Source: Caryophanales bacterium
GTDB taxonomy: Bacteria > Bacillota_I > Bacilli_A > RFN20 > CAG-288
Length of the DNA: 43,466 nt
NCBI GenBank assembly: GCA_021621525.1
Contig: JAJVUU010000008.1
Span: forward strand, 1-43,466
Direction of reading: 5' to 3'
Of this stretch, positions 1-8,926 are shown one piece after another. The translations under genes were made by a program, and so were the position numbers. Within the stretch, counting starts at the first letter, position 1, and every line of letters begins with the position of its first letter. The notes beneath the pieces were generated by a model. That model was not told the DNA's origin, did not search any database, and saw nothing but the letters and a program-made list of their open reading frames with translations.

Positions 1-164
1 TTTTTCTGTTCACGGATTACATTATACACTTGTGAATCCTATATATAAAAGAAAAAAGAAAAGGAGAAAGAGACGGGAAAAAGGTATGTACATGGACTGC
101 ACGAAAAAAGTTGTTTCTTTTCGATTGGAATCGTAGATTTGCGCCGATTCACAGTTGTTTTTTG

Positions 165-193
165 TTGTATTGACCTCTTGGATTCATTATAAT
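165..193 (+). promoter_or_regulatory. Putative promoter of the jetABC operon
   Basis: A perfect -10 box TATAAT (188-193) stands 17 bp after a weak -35 TTGTAT (165-170). A better -35 word, TTGACC (170-175), is only 12 bp away and so badly spaced. Transcription would start near 200, leaving a short leader. Nothing else was recognised in positions 1-210. Confidence 0.5.
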
Positions 194-210
194 TTTACTA
201 GTTCATAAAG

Positions 211-1716
211 GTGGGCAAAGACTTGAATAGATTATTTGACAAAGTTCCTGAAGACCTCTTTTCACCGCTGTCGAGAAAGTACAAGGCCATCTATGCCTTT
301 TCGCTTGTTTCTTTATATCACATGCTGAAATCCGTCAAGACGGATATCCGCAAGGCTGACTATATCCAATTCCTGAGAAGCCAGGGTGAGGAAATCCTGG
401 AACTGTTCAATGTCGAGACCGACAGGCTCGACGACAAAGACGATGACGAGAAGATCGACGTAGAGACACTGCTCAATCCGGAAGACGGATCGAGCCTTCT
501 TTTCCTGAAGGTGAACTACATCGTCAGGAAACTGGCCAAATGTGGCTGGTATATCATTTCCAGGGATCCGAAGACCAAGGTGGAGTATATCTACATCCCG
601 GCCTATGCCATCCAGTTTCTGAAGCTTCTTGATGATCTTACCAGCGATGCCGGAAGCTATCTTCCACTCGTCCATCAGACATATGCCGAACTGAAGATGG
701 AAGATGAGAAGGAAGACGACTACATGTATCGTGCCCTTCTCAATGCCAAGAGCAACGCCGATGAACTTGAGATGAACGTCACCTTGCTCAGGCAGCAGAT
801 CTGCGTCTTTGGAAACAGGCTGACGAACGTCCTTGACCCCAATGTCGCCTTGAAGCAGCATTTTGACGAATACCGTGTCGACGTCTCGGAAAAATACTAT
901 CATCCGATGAAGACGTTCGATTCCCTCGGCCTATATGCCCAACCGACGATTTCCATTCTCAGGAAATGGCTCTCAAGCGAAAGAATCATCACTCTCATTT
1001 CCAAGGAGGCCAGGAACGAGGTGGCAAACAGGGGCAAGAGTGCCAGTGAGGTGACAGCCTATGTCATCAAGCTCATCTCCGGCATCATCGATGTCTTCTC
1101 CCGCCTTGCTTCGAATTTCAATGAAATCGACAGGGCGAATGCCAACTATACCGAGGCCGTCCAGAAGAAGGTCAACTACCTTTCCAGCACCGATAAGACC
1201 ATCAAGGGTAAGATTGACCGCATCATCCTGGCCCTGGCCGAGGAAATCAAGATGAATCCTGCCCTTCGGTATGAGGAACTTCCTCTTCTGAAGAAGGCCG
1301 AGAACTGCCTTTCCTTTTTCAGACAGGGATGTCTGGATTCTGCGTCCATGACGCTTCCCTTCAAGAGGAAGACGGAAACTCTGGAAGAGGCACCCTTGCC
1401 TTTGGCAGATGATTTCTTCCCGGATGAGGCGGCAAGCTTCATGACGGATATCCTCGATGACGAACTCAATCGCTTCTCCGACCGTTCCATCGCTGAATTC
1501 ATGGATCGCAGCATGGGTGACAAGAAGGAGATGGAGACGACCGACATTCCGATCGGCAACATGGATGACATGGTGCTTATGATCCTAGGCACGCTCAAGG
1601 CCATGCTCGGGCTGATTCCCTATCATGCCGAGAAGATTGCCGACAGGGTCGAATATGCCGGATACTATATGCCTCTGTACAGATTCACGAAAGACAAGAA
1701 AAGGGGAGCTAGATAA
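211..1716 (+). CDS. jetA: JetA/MksF-like subunit of an SMC-type (Wadjet/MksBEF) complex
   Basis: First gene of a three-gene set encoding an SMC-like DNA-loop-extruding complex; this would be the kleisin-like subunit that bridges the ATPase heads. I see no catalytic motif: the protein is mainly alpha-helical with acidic stretches, about 500 residues as expected for JetA-family proteins. Assignment rests on length, the dimerising-helical look of the N-terminal half, and above all on its position directly before JetB and JetC. The frame opens at GTG 211, but TTG at 223 is the likelier start: AAAGGTGG (207-214) is a good ribosome site 8 nt before it, whereas GTG 211 lies inside that site. The stop is 2 nt before jetB. 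JetA proteins of Wadjet act with JetB, JetC and the nuclease JetD against plasmids; JetD-less sets are usually viewed as condensins. Family is fairly sure, biological role is not. Confidence 0.75.
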   Translation: MGKDLNRLFDKVPEDLFSPLSRKYKAIYAFSLVSLYHMLKSVKTDIRKADYIQFLRSQGEEILELFNVETDRLDDKDDDEKIDVETLLNPEDGSSLLFLKVNYIVRKLAKCGWYIISRDPKTKVEYIYIPAYAIQFLKLLDDLTSDAGSYLPLVHQTYAELKMEDEKEDDYMYRALLNAKSNADELEMNVTLLRQQICVFGNRLTNVLDPNVALKQHFDEYRVDVSEKYYHPMKTFDSLGLYAQPTISILRKWLSSERIITLISKEARNEVANRGKSASEVTAYVIKLISGIIDVFSRLASNFNEIDRANANYTEAVQKKVNYLSSTDKTIKGKIDRIILALAEEIKMNPALRYEELPLLKKAENCLSFFRQGCLDSASMTLPFKRKTETLEEAPLPLADDFFPDEAASFMTDILDDELNRFSDRSIAEFMDRSMGDKKEMETTDIPIGNMDDMVLMILGTLKAMLGLIPYHAEKIADRVEYAGYYMPLYRFTKDKKRGAR

Positions 1717-1718
1717 TC

Positions 1719-2405
1719 ATGTTTCAGGAAGATTATGAAAAAATGAGCCGCAATGACCGTGCCCTCTTTGCCGAGACGGTCAACGATCTTCTCTACCAGT
1801 GCTTCCTGGTCAGAAGAAGCTATGACAGAAAGAGCAAGATGTTCCGTATGGATCCGGGATATCATTTCATCGAACGCTATTATTCTACTTTCGAGGACTA
1901 TCTTTCCTATATGGATATGACGCTGTCGAAGAACGATGATGATGGTGTCATCTTTGTCACCTCCGGAGCCGACAGGAACCATTTCCGTATGGATCCGACG
2001 ACGACTCTGATCGTCTTTGCCCTTCGCTCCTTCTATGAAGGACAAATTGAGAAGGCACCGGAAGGAACCGAAGTGCTGATGACCTCCGGCCAGATGATGT
2101 CCCTTGTCCAGGAACTTGGCCTTTCCACCATCAGCAAGAGAATCAGCTTCTCTACAATCGCAAGCATCCTGCGTACGTTGGATGGATTCAACGTCGTCAG
2201 CAGGGCGACCAACAATTACGGGGATCCGACCTATACCTTCTTTGTCATGCCGACCATCCGCTATGTCCTCTCTGCCGAGAAGATCAATTCCTTATATTCC
2301 TTCCTGACACAGCCGGAAGAAGAAAAGGAAGACGACCTTTTTTCCATCGAAACCAAACCGGAGATGGGCAAGGACATTCCGGTGAAGATGAACCAAGGAG
2401 AATAA
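1719..2405 (+). CDS. jetB: JetB/MksE-like subunit (DUF4194-type)
   Basis: Predicted small accessory (KITE-type winged-helix) subunit binding the kleisin-like JetA in the SMC complex. The 228-residue protein is close to the usual JetB size. The body (residues 1-200) is a compact helical/winged-helix-like sequence; the tail from about 197 is acidic (EEEKEDD) and probably disordered. An SD-like AGGGGAG precedes ATG 1719, and the gene is separated from jetA by 2 nt and from jetC by 4 nt, so the three are surely co-translated in fixed proportion. Recognition is by size, composition and operon position. It is not an enzyme. Confidence 0.78.
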   Translation: MFQEDYEKMSRNDRALFAETVNDLLYQCFLVRRSYDRKSKMFRMDPGYHFIERYYSTFEDYLSYMDMTLSKNDDDGVIFVTSGADRNHFRMDPTTTLIVFALRSFYEGQIEKAPEGTEVLMTSGQMMSLVQELGLSTISKRISFSTIASILRTLDGFNVVSRATNNYGDPTYTFFVMPTIRYVLSAEKINSLYSFLTQPEEEKEDDLFSIETKPEMGKDIPVKMNQGE

Positions 2406-2409
2406 ATAG

Positions 2410-5400
2410 ATGAAGAACATCAAGCGTCTCCGTCTGATCAATTGGCATTACTTTTCCAATACCACGACGGATATCAAGAACATCACCTTCCTCACCGGTC
2501 CAAACGGTACCGGCAAGTCCACCATCATCGATGCTTTGCAGATCCTGATCCTGGGAACGACAAGACCGGACAACTTCAACAAGGCTGCCAATGAAAAGGG
2601 AAGAAGCGGAAGAAACCTTATGTCCTACCTGAGAGGACAGACCGGCGTCAGGGATGACGGAAGCGTCATCAACCTGAGGTCAGGTATCTTCACCTCTTAT
2701 ATCGCCATCGAAATCTATGACGATGTCGAAGACAGGACCTTCACCATGGGCGTCTGCTTCGATGTGAAGAGTGCTGATTCTCCCGACAAGCATTATTTCT
2801 GGCTTGACAGCGGCTTCCCGGAGAATGGCTTCTCCAACTCCGATACCGAGAAGGACAGGAACAAGGTCCGTCCGATGATGTTCTCTGAGCTTTCCGAGTA
2901 TGTCAGAGTCAATTACAAGGTCAACCATTTCCGCTTCTTCAATACGGATGCGGATTACCAGGAGTTTGCCAAGGAAGCCTTTGGAAACCTTCCGGACAAG
3001 TATTTTGCCTTGTTCAAGAAGGCTGTTTCCTTCGCTCCGATTTCCAACATCTCCTCTTTCATCACGGAATACATCTGTGATGCGGACTTGAATGTCGACA
3101 TCACGCCGATGCAGAAGAACATCGAGCAGTATAAGATCCTCGAGGCCCAGGCAAAGACGCTTCGCCTCAAGGTGGATAGCCTTCAGCAGATCCATGACAC
3201 CTTTGTCGAGCTGCGCTCCTTTGACAGGAGAATCGACATGCTCAACTATGTCAATGCCCGCGTCTCCTATGAAGAGTCCAAAAAGAAGATTGACGTCTTA
3301 AGCGAAAAACTCAAGAAGGGCAATGACCGCCTCACCTATATCGGAGATGAGATCGCAAGGATTGAATCTCAGCTGGATGACCTCAATTCCGACCTCAATT
3401 CCTACAATGCCAAGAGGCTTCAAAGCGACAACTATTCCTTGACGGAAAAGCTGTCCATGAAGAAGGATGCCATCTTACGCCAGATTTCGGCTATCGAGAT
3501 GCAGATGGCGAATGTCATCTCCTCCATCAAAAAATACTGCCAGACCTATGACCGCATCTGTCAGGAATATACAAGATACTACCAGGACTTCGATGCCGAA
3601 AGGCTCGGCGAAGGTATCAAGGAACCTTTCGATGCCCTCTTCGAACTTTGCCAGGACATCTCCAGCCAGTCCCAGGCCATCCTTCAGGGAATCGATGACA
3701 ACAATCTTGACTTTGACAGCCTTCGTTCCTTCCGCAATGACATGAATGCCATGAAGAGCCAGGCTATCAGCCTCAAGTCTCTTCTCAACAACGAGTTCTA
3801 TGCCGTAAGCGGCCAGCTTCAGTCTCTCCAGTCCGATCTTTCCGCCGTCAATCAGGGAAAGAAGCCTTTCGACAAGCTCGGTCCTGTCTATATGAACATC
3901 AAGAAGGCCCTCACCACGGCCCTGCAGGCCAGGCACAGCGATGCCTATGTCCATGTCTTCTGCGACCTTGTCGACTGCAACGATCCGGAATGGACGATGG
4001 CCTTGGAGGCTGTCCTCTACAATCAGAAGTTCAACTTCTTCGTCAATCCGCGATATTACGAAGAGGCAAACCGCATCCTCAAGCAGCTCTGCAGCGACAA
4101 TCACTTCTATTCCGTCTCCCTTGTCGATACCAAGAGGCTTCTTGAGAGCGACATCGTCGCCGATGAAGGCTCCATCGCCGAACTCATCGACACCAAGGAC
4201 GAAGGCGCAAGAGCCTATGCCGACTATCTTCTCGGCCGAATCAGGAAGTGCTCTACCTTCGAGGAAGCCAGGCAGTCCGGGTCTGGTCTTCTTTCCGACT
4301 GCACCGGATACAGGGCTTTTGCCACATGGTATCTCAACAAGGACAGGGCCAGGGTCTTCTTCCTTGGAACCCAGGTCTCTAGCGACACCAAGGCTATTTC
4401 CAGTGCCGATTATCAGAAGACCAACCAGAAGTATTCTCTTCTCGGGGATACGCTGAACCACGTCCAGACCCTCCTTTCTCTGGAAGTCATGTCCGAAAAC
4501 GAATGTGCCTCCTATGAGAGCGATGTCAAGAGAAGCCACAACATCCCTGCCTTGCAGGAACAGATTGCCGAAGTCGATGAGGAGATGAAGAGTGTCGTCA
4601 AAGGCGACATGAGCCTTGTCGACCAGAAGATCGCCCAGCTCAAGGATGATATCCGTCAGCTCAGCAACAGGAGAAACGACCTTCTCACCGAAAGAGGTCA
4701 GATCTTGGCTGAGACCAACCGCATCAATTCAGAGGAACTTCCTTCTGCCAAGGCCGTGATGAACAACGACAAGAAGACCTTGGAGAGCTTCCATGAGGAT
4801 GTCGTCAACCAGGAATATGAGCCTTTTTTCAACAAACTGCTGGATGAACAGGGACTTACTCTTCCTCAGATCCGTCAGGAAGCCTATAGGGAATCCATCC
4901 AGGCCCAGAACAAGACGGCCCGTGACCGCAGCGCCTTGCTCAAGCTAAGAAGCGAATATTGTTCGAACTATCATATGAACTATGATGTCCAGAATGACAA
5001 GTCCAACGATGAATTCGACCGTGAACTTGAAAATATTTCCAAGGTCACCCTTCCGGATTACGAGGACAAGATTGCCAAGGCCCACGAGGAATCCATCCGT
5101 GAGTTCAAGGATGACTTCATCTATAAGCTGAGGACAGCCATCGAGACTGTCTATACCCAGATCGATGAACTCAACAAGGCACTCCTGGACAGCCATTTCG
5201 GAAGAGATACCTATCAGTTCAAGGTCTCTCCCAACAAGGATTACAAGGAATACTATGACATGATCATGGATCCGCTTCTTCTGAAGGCCGGCGATGCCGA
5301 GAACCTTTTCATGGAGAAGTACAAAGGAACCATGGACAACCTCTTCGGGCTGATTTCTTCCTCTACTTCCGCCAGCGGTGAGCAGAGGGAACAGGTCCTT

Positions 5401-5910
5401 AGGAACATCGAGACCTTCACGACCTATACGACCTACATCCTCTTCGACCTTCTTGTCGACAGGGGAAGCGGTGAAACAAGAGAGAAGAACATCTCTCTGG
5501 GCCGTTCCTTCAACTCCCAGTCCGGAGGTGAGACCCAGACACCGTTCTACATCGCCATCCTTGCTTCCTTTGCCCAGTTATGCCGTGTCAACAATGCTGC
5601 TGACAGCAATACGCTCAGGCTTGTCATCTTCGACGAAGCCTTCTCCAAGATGGACTCTGCCCGTATCATGAAGTCGACCGACCTGTTGAGACAGTTCGGA
5701 CTTCAGTGCATCCTGTCGACTCCGAGTGAAAAGCTCCGTGACCTTGTCAGCTATGTCGACCTGATCCTTGTCACCATCCATGACGACAAGAGGAAACGTT
5801 CCTATATCGATGTCTATCAGGACAAGAGAAAGGATGTTTCAACGAAGCCTGCCAAGGAAGACGGAACGCAGATGCGCATTCCCGATGCCTCATCGCTTAC
5901 CATGAAGTGA
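2410..5910 (+). CDS. jetC: JetC/MksB-like SMC-family ATPase
   Basis: Large ATPase of the complex; two copies would form the DNA-entrapping ring. Walker A GPNGTGKST is at residues 30-38, an ABC signature SGGE at 1038-1041, and Walker B LVIFDEAFSKMD starts at 1071, followed by a switch-type STPSEKL. Between the head halves lie coiled-coil-rich stretches (about 280-400 and 730-930) and a globular middle that could be the hinge. At 1166 residues it is in the JetC/MukB-like range. All ATPase motifs are intact, so the complex should be active. AAGGAG lies just before ATG 2410. In Wadjet systems the next gene is normally jetD, a Toprim-type nuclease that cleaves plasmids; here a terminator follows immediately and no such gene is present. 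Alternative reading: a chromosomal MksB condensin. Confidence 0.88.
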   Translation: MKNIKRLRLINWHYFSNTTTDIKNITFLTGPNGTGKSTIIDALQILILGTTRPDNFNKAANEKGRSGRNLMSYLRGQTGVRDDGSVINLRSGIFTSYIAIEIYDDVEDRTFTMGVCFDVKSADSPDKHYFWLDSGFPENGFSNSDTEKDRNKVRPMMFSELSEYVRVNYKVNHFRFFNTDADYQEFAKEAFGNLPDKYFALFKKAVSFAPISNISSFITEYICDADLNVDITPMQKNIEQYKILEAQAKTLRLKVDSLQQIHDTFVELRSFDRRIDMLNYVNARVSYEESKKKIDVLSEKLKKGNDRLTYIGDEIARIESQLDDLNSDLNSYNAKRLQSDNYSLTEKLSMKKDAILRQISAIEMQMANVISSIKKYCQTYDRICQEYTRYYQDFDAERLGEGIKEPFDALFELCQDISSQSQAILQGIDDNNLDFDSLRSFRNDMNAMKSQAISLKSLLNNEFYAVSGQLQSLQSDLSAVNQGKKPFDKLGPVYMNIKKALTTALQARHSDAYVHVFCDLVDCNDPEWTMALEAVLYNQKFNFFVNPRYYEEANRILKQLCSDNHFYSVSLVDTKRLLESDIVADEGSIAELIDTKDEGARAYADYLLGRIRKCSTFEEARQSGSGLLSDCTGYRAFATWYLNKDRARVFFLGTQVSSDTKAISSADYQKTNQKYSLLGDTLNHVQTLLSLEVMSENECASYESDVKRSHNIPALQEQIAEVDEEMKSVVKGDMSLVDQKIAQLKDDIRQLSNRRNDLLTERGQILAETNRINSEELPSAKAVMNNDKKTLESFHEDVVNQEYEPFFNKLLDEQGLTLPQIRQEAYRESIQAQNKTARDRSALLKLRSEYCSNYHMNYDVQNDKSNDEFDRELENISKVTLPDYEDKIAKAHEESIREFKDDFIYKLRTAIETVYTQIDELNKALLDSHFGRDTYQFKVSPNKDYKEYYDMIMDPLLLKAGDAENLFMEKYKGTMDNLFGLISSSTSASGEQREQVLRNIETFTTYTTYILFDLLVDRGSGETREKNISLGRSFNSQSGGETQTPFYIAILASFAQLCRVNNAADSNTLRLVIFDEAFSKMDSARIMKSTDLLRQFGLQCILSTPSEKLRDLVSYVDLILVTIHDDKRKRSYIDVYQDKRKDVSTKPAKEDGTQMRIPDASSLTMK

Positions 5911-5913
5911 ATT

Positions 5914-5935
5914 GCCGCCTTTTAGGCGGCTTTTT
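5914..5935 (+). terminator. Rho-independent terminator after jetC
   Basis: Stem GCCGCC (5914-5919), loop TTTTA, stem GGCGGC (5925-5930), then five T. It starts 4 nt after the jetC stop, and its T-run touches the GGAGG ribosome site of the next gene. Confidence 0.85.
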
Positions 5936-5949
5936 GGAGGACACTGAAC

Positions 5950-6549
5950 ATGAAAAAGAAGCTTGGTATCATCCTCTTCTCTTCCTTAGCCCTATGTCTT
6001 GCCAGTGCATGCGTTTCGATTCCCTTGGTCCTCTCCTATCTCGAGGAAGAGGTAAGTGTCCCTGCACCGGAAGGTTTCTTTCCTTCCTTCCATTACAACG
6101 TCTCCATGAAATGGAAGAGAAAAAGGGAAGAGAAGAAGGATGTCATCGTCTCCTATCGTCTTTTTGCCTGTTCGGATGAGGAGGTGATGAAGACGTATGG
6201 AAACAAGAAGGCGGAATTCACTCTTTCCAGGGTCTTTCATGATGAAAAAGAAGCAAAGAAGAACTCTCTTGTCCTTGAAAGATGTTCCCTTCTGTTTTCA
6301 GAACTGGTCGATTTGAAAGGCGATGGAACCTTCATAGACACTGTCTCTGCTTCTGATTTCGATGGTGCATCCAGGGGAAGGATCTCCTATGTTGCCTCTG
6401 TCTTATTGGAAGAAGAGACGCTTCCCTCGACTGAGGATGCACTTGGGGACTTCCTATGTGACGGAGAGAGTCATTCCTGTCTCTATGACATCAAAAATGG
6501 TGGCATCTATATCGAAAAGCCTGAGATTCCGAAGAATGTCAATTATTGA
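5950..6549 (+). CDS. Hypothetical small exported or lipoprotein-like protein
   Basis: Unrecognised 199-residue protein. The N-terminus is a classical export signal: MKKK, then a hydrophobic core (residues 5-19) ending LASAC with Cys21, which resembles a lipobox but has Ala rather than Leu at -3. A second hydrophobic patch (VSIPLVLSYL) follows, so a membrane anchor is an alternative. Residues 55-75 are strongly basic (KWKRKREEKKD); the rest is mixed and soluble-looking with Cys77, Cys106, Cys169 and Cys175. GGAGG (5936-5940) precedes ATG 5950 at 9 nt. There is no visible promoter between the jetC terminator and this gene, so it may depend on read-through from jetC. No function can be assigned. 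Confidence 0.6.
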   Translation: MKKKLGIILFSSLALCLASACVSIPLVLSYLEEEVSVPAPEGFFPSFHYNVSMKWKRKREEKKDVIVSYRLFACSDEEVMKTYGNKKAEFTLSRVFHDEKEAKKNSLVLERCSLLFSELVDLKGDGTFIDTVSASDFDGASRGRISYVASVLLEEETLPSTEDALGDFLCDGESHSCLYDIKNGGIYIEKPEIPKNVNY

Positions 6550-6595
6550 TGATGGAGGCTAAGACCTCTTCAGAGATTGTCTTTACAGCGTAAAA

Positions 6596-6639
6596 TTGTT
6601 GTAAAAAATCTAGTATAAATAAATATATTTAGATATAAT
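6596..6639 (+). promoter_or_regulatory. Probable glgC promoter region
   Basis: AT-rich stretch with several -10-like words: TATAAA (6614-6619), TATATT (6624-6629) and TATAAT (6634-6639), and -35-like TTGTTG (6596-6601). No pair has ideal spacing. The best -10, TATAAT at 6634, would place the start near 6646, just ahead of the cre-like site. Confidence 0.4.
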
Positions 6640-6649
6640 AATTATTGTT

Positions 6650-6663
6650 AGTAAGCGGTTTCA
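6650..6663 (+). promoter_or_regulatory. cre-like CcpA operator before glgC
   Basis: AGTAAGCGGTTTCA matches the cre consensus TGWAARCGYTWNCW at 12 of 14 positions. It lies between the best -10 box and the AAAGGAGG ribosome site of glgC, a position from which CcpA would block transcription. Inference from sequence only. Confidence 0.55.
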
Positions 6664-6678
6664 AAGGAGGAACTCTCA

Positions 6679-7791
6679 ATGAAGGAAGAAATGGTGGCCA
6701 TGATTCTTGCCGGTGGCCGTGGTACAAGACTGAAATCTTTGACGGCGAAGGTTGCCAAGCCTGCTGTCTTCTTTGGTGGAAAATATCGCATCATCGATTT
6801 TCCGTTGAGCAATGTCGCGAATTCCGGCATTCAGGAAGTCGGTGTCGCTACACAATATGAATCGACGGATCTGAACAACTATATCGGTTCGGGACGAAAC
6901 TGGGGTCTCAATGGCACCAACTCTCTTGCGAGCATCCTTCCGCCGAGAGAGACTCCGGATGGAGCTTCCTGGTATCTTGGCACGGCCGATGCCATCTATC
7001 AGAACATCGACTGGCTTGATCATACGCATTGCAAATATGTCGTCATCCTTTCGGGTGACCACATCTATAAGATGGACTATTCCGAGATGCTGAAATTCCA
7101 TAAGGAGAATACAGCCGATGTCACCATCGCCTGCATCAAGGTTCCGATGGAAGAGGCTCCTCGTTTCGGCATCGTCGTTGCCGACAAGGAAAACCGCATC
7201 GTCGAATTCCAGGAAAAGCCGAAGCAGCCGAAGTCCGACTATGCTTCCATGGGTATCTATATCTTCACCTATGACCTCTTGAGGGAGGCTCTCATCGCCG
7301 ATGCCAAGAATGAAAAGTCCGACCATGATTTCGGCAAGAACATCCTTCCTACCCTTCTCCATGCCGACAAGAGACTCTTTGCCTATCCCTTCAAGGGCTA
7401 TTGGAAAGACGTCGGAACCGTCCAGTCCCTGTGGGAGGCCAACATGGACCTTCTTTCCCCGGACTGCGAACTTCAGCTGTTCTCTTCGAAGTTCAAGATT
7501 TTCTCTGCCGATACGGCCAGCAAGCCTCAGTATATCGCACCTTCCGCCAAGGTTGAGGATTCCATCGTCAACCAGGGTGCCCAGATTTATGGAAAGGTGA
7601 CCCATAGCGTCATCTGCAACGAGGCTGTCATCGAAAAAGGCGCCAAGGTCAAGAACTGCGTGGTCCTTCCTGCAGCCGTCATCAAGAAGGGCGTCAAGGT
7701 TGAAAACGCCATCGTCGGTGCCAGGACCGTCGTCACGGAAGATGCCATCGGCGATATCAAGAATGTCGCCCTGGTCAATGATGTCAAGTAA
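6679..7791 (+). CDS. glgC: Glucose-1-phosphate adenylyltransferase, catalytic subunit
   Basis: Makes ADP-glucose from ATP and glucose-1-phosphate, the committed step of bacterial glycogen synthesis. The N-terminal nucleotidyltransferase domain has the signature AGGRGTRLKSLT (residues 11-22) and the following AKVAKPAVFFGGKYRIIDFP stretch; the C-terminal third has the isoleucine-patch rhythm of a left-handed beta-helix (for example VEDSIVNQG, VIEKGAKV). At 370 residues it is normal for the Firmicutes GlgC of a GlgC/GlgD heteromer. AAAGGAGG (6663-6670) decides ATG 6679. It leads the glgCDA operon, 14 nt before glgD. The cre-like site just upstream suggests carbon-source control. Confidence 0.96.
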   Translation: MKEEMVAMILAGGRGTRLKSLTAKVAKPAVFFGGKYRIIDFPLSNVANSGIQEVGVATQYESTDLNNYIGSGRNWGLNGTNSLASILPPRETPDGASWYLGTADAIYQNIDWLDHTHCKYVVILSGDHIYKMDYSEMLKFHKENTADVTIACIKVPMEEAPRFGIVVADKENRIVEFQEKPKQPKSDYASMGIYIFTYDLLREALIADAKNEKSDHDFGKNILPTLLHADKRLFAYPFKGYWKDVGTVQSLWEANMDLLSPDCELQLFSSKFKIFSADTASKPQYIAPSAKVEDSIVNQGAQIYGKVTHSVICNEAVIEKGAKVKNCVVLPAAVIKKGVKVENAIVGARTVVTEDAIGDIKNVALVNDVK

Positions 7792-7805
7792 AGGAGAATA
7801 GTATT

Positions 7806-8924
7806 ATGGCATACACAGTCGCAGGTCTCATCGATTGCTTCGAAAACCCATCCTTCGGCCCTCTGACCCAGCATAGACCGATGGCATCCACAGCCTTCTT
7901 AGGCCGTTTCACCTTCATTGATTTCCACCTCAGCAACTTCCTTAATTCCGGCATTCTCAACATCGGCATCCTCTGCCAGAACCATATCCGTTCCTTGACC
8001 AAGCATGTCGGAAACGGAAGATCCTGGATCACCAACACCAAGCGTGGTTCCTTGGAAGTCCTCTATGATGAGCCGATGGTTTCCAATCCGGCATACAATA
8101 CCGATGTTGCCGACCTTGTCGAGAACAAGGCTTTCTTCAAGGACAGTCATCCGGACTATGTCGTCATCGTCATGCCGAACTTCGTCTATGAAGCGGATTT
8201 CCATAAGATGGTCGAAGAGCATATCGCCAGCGGTGATAGGATCTCCATGCTCTATACCCATGTCGATGGTGGCCTGAAGGAACATTTCCTTGGGGCAAGC
8301 AAACTCGGCATCTCCCCGAGAGGAAAGGTCAACCGCATGGAAGCAAACCTCGGCGACGAGGATAGCGGAGACATCTCTTTGGGTTGCATCATCTTGGATT
8401 ATCCGATGCTTCAGTCTCTCATCGAATACGCAAGATCCACTTCCAGCTTCTTCAACATCGCCGATTGCCTGAAGTATCTTGCTCCGACCGTCATGATCAG
8501 AGCATGCAAGTTCGAAGGATATGTCAGGGACTTCAATTCCCTTCCGCATTATCTTGAGTATTCCCTTGAACTTCTTGACCGCAAGGTTGCCGACTCCCTG
8601 TTCAAGGAAGATTGGCCGATCCATACCAGGACCTATGATACTCCACCTGTCCAGTACCGTCTCGGAAGCAATGTCACCAACTGCTACATCGCCAATGGCT
8701 CCGTCATCGAAGGCGAGGTTTCCAACTCCATCATCGGACGTCATGTCAAGATCGGCAAAGGTGTCAAGATCACCAACTCCATCATCGGCAACGATGTCGT
8801 CATCTCCGAAGGCACCAGAGTCGAAAATGCCGTCATCGACCGTGATGCCCAGGTCCTCCATGTCTCTGAAATCGTCGGAACCAAGGATGAACCTATCTAT
8901 ATTGCCAGAGGAGACATTGTATAA
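7806..8924 (+). CDS. glgD: GlgD, regulatory subunit of glucose-1-phosphate adenylyltransferase
   Basis: Homologue of GlgC that lacks the catalytic signature: where GlgC has GGRGTRL this protein has FENPSFGPLTQHRPMAS, while the flanking fold (FIDFHLSNFLNSGILNIGI) is kept. In Firmicutes GlgD pairs with GlgC and raises its activity; on its own it is weak or inactive. The C-terminal beta-helix repeats (GSVIEGEVSNSIIG, IGKGVKITNSIIG) are clear. AAGGAG sits 9 nt before ATG 7806. At 372 residues it matches its partner in length. The stop is 2 nt from the glgA start, consistent with stoichiometric expression. Confidence 0.93.
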   Translation: MAYTVAGLIDCFENPSFGPLTQHRPMASTAFLGRFTFIDFHLSNFLNSGILNIGILCQNHIRSLTKHVGNGRSWITNTKRGSLEVLYDEPMVSNPAYNTDVADLVENKAFFKDSHPDYVVIVMPNFVYEADFHKMVEEHIASGDRISMLYTHVDGGLKEHFLGASKLGISPRGKVNRMEANLGDEDSGDISLGCIILDYPMLQSLIEYARSTSSFFNIADCLKYLAPTVMIRACKFEGYVRDFNSLPHYLEYSLELLDRKVADSLFKEDWPIHTRTYDTPPVQYRLGSNVTNCYIANGSVIEGEVSNSIIGRHVKIGKGVKITNSIIGNDVVISEGTRVENAVIDRDAQVLHVSEIVGTKDEPIYIARGDIV

Positions 8925-8926
8925 CC

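Noticed and set aside
3475..4539. 354-codon minus-strand frame inside jetC
   Set aside because: Shadow of the SMC ATPase gene; no start signals and no domain of its own.
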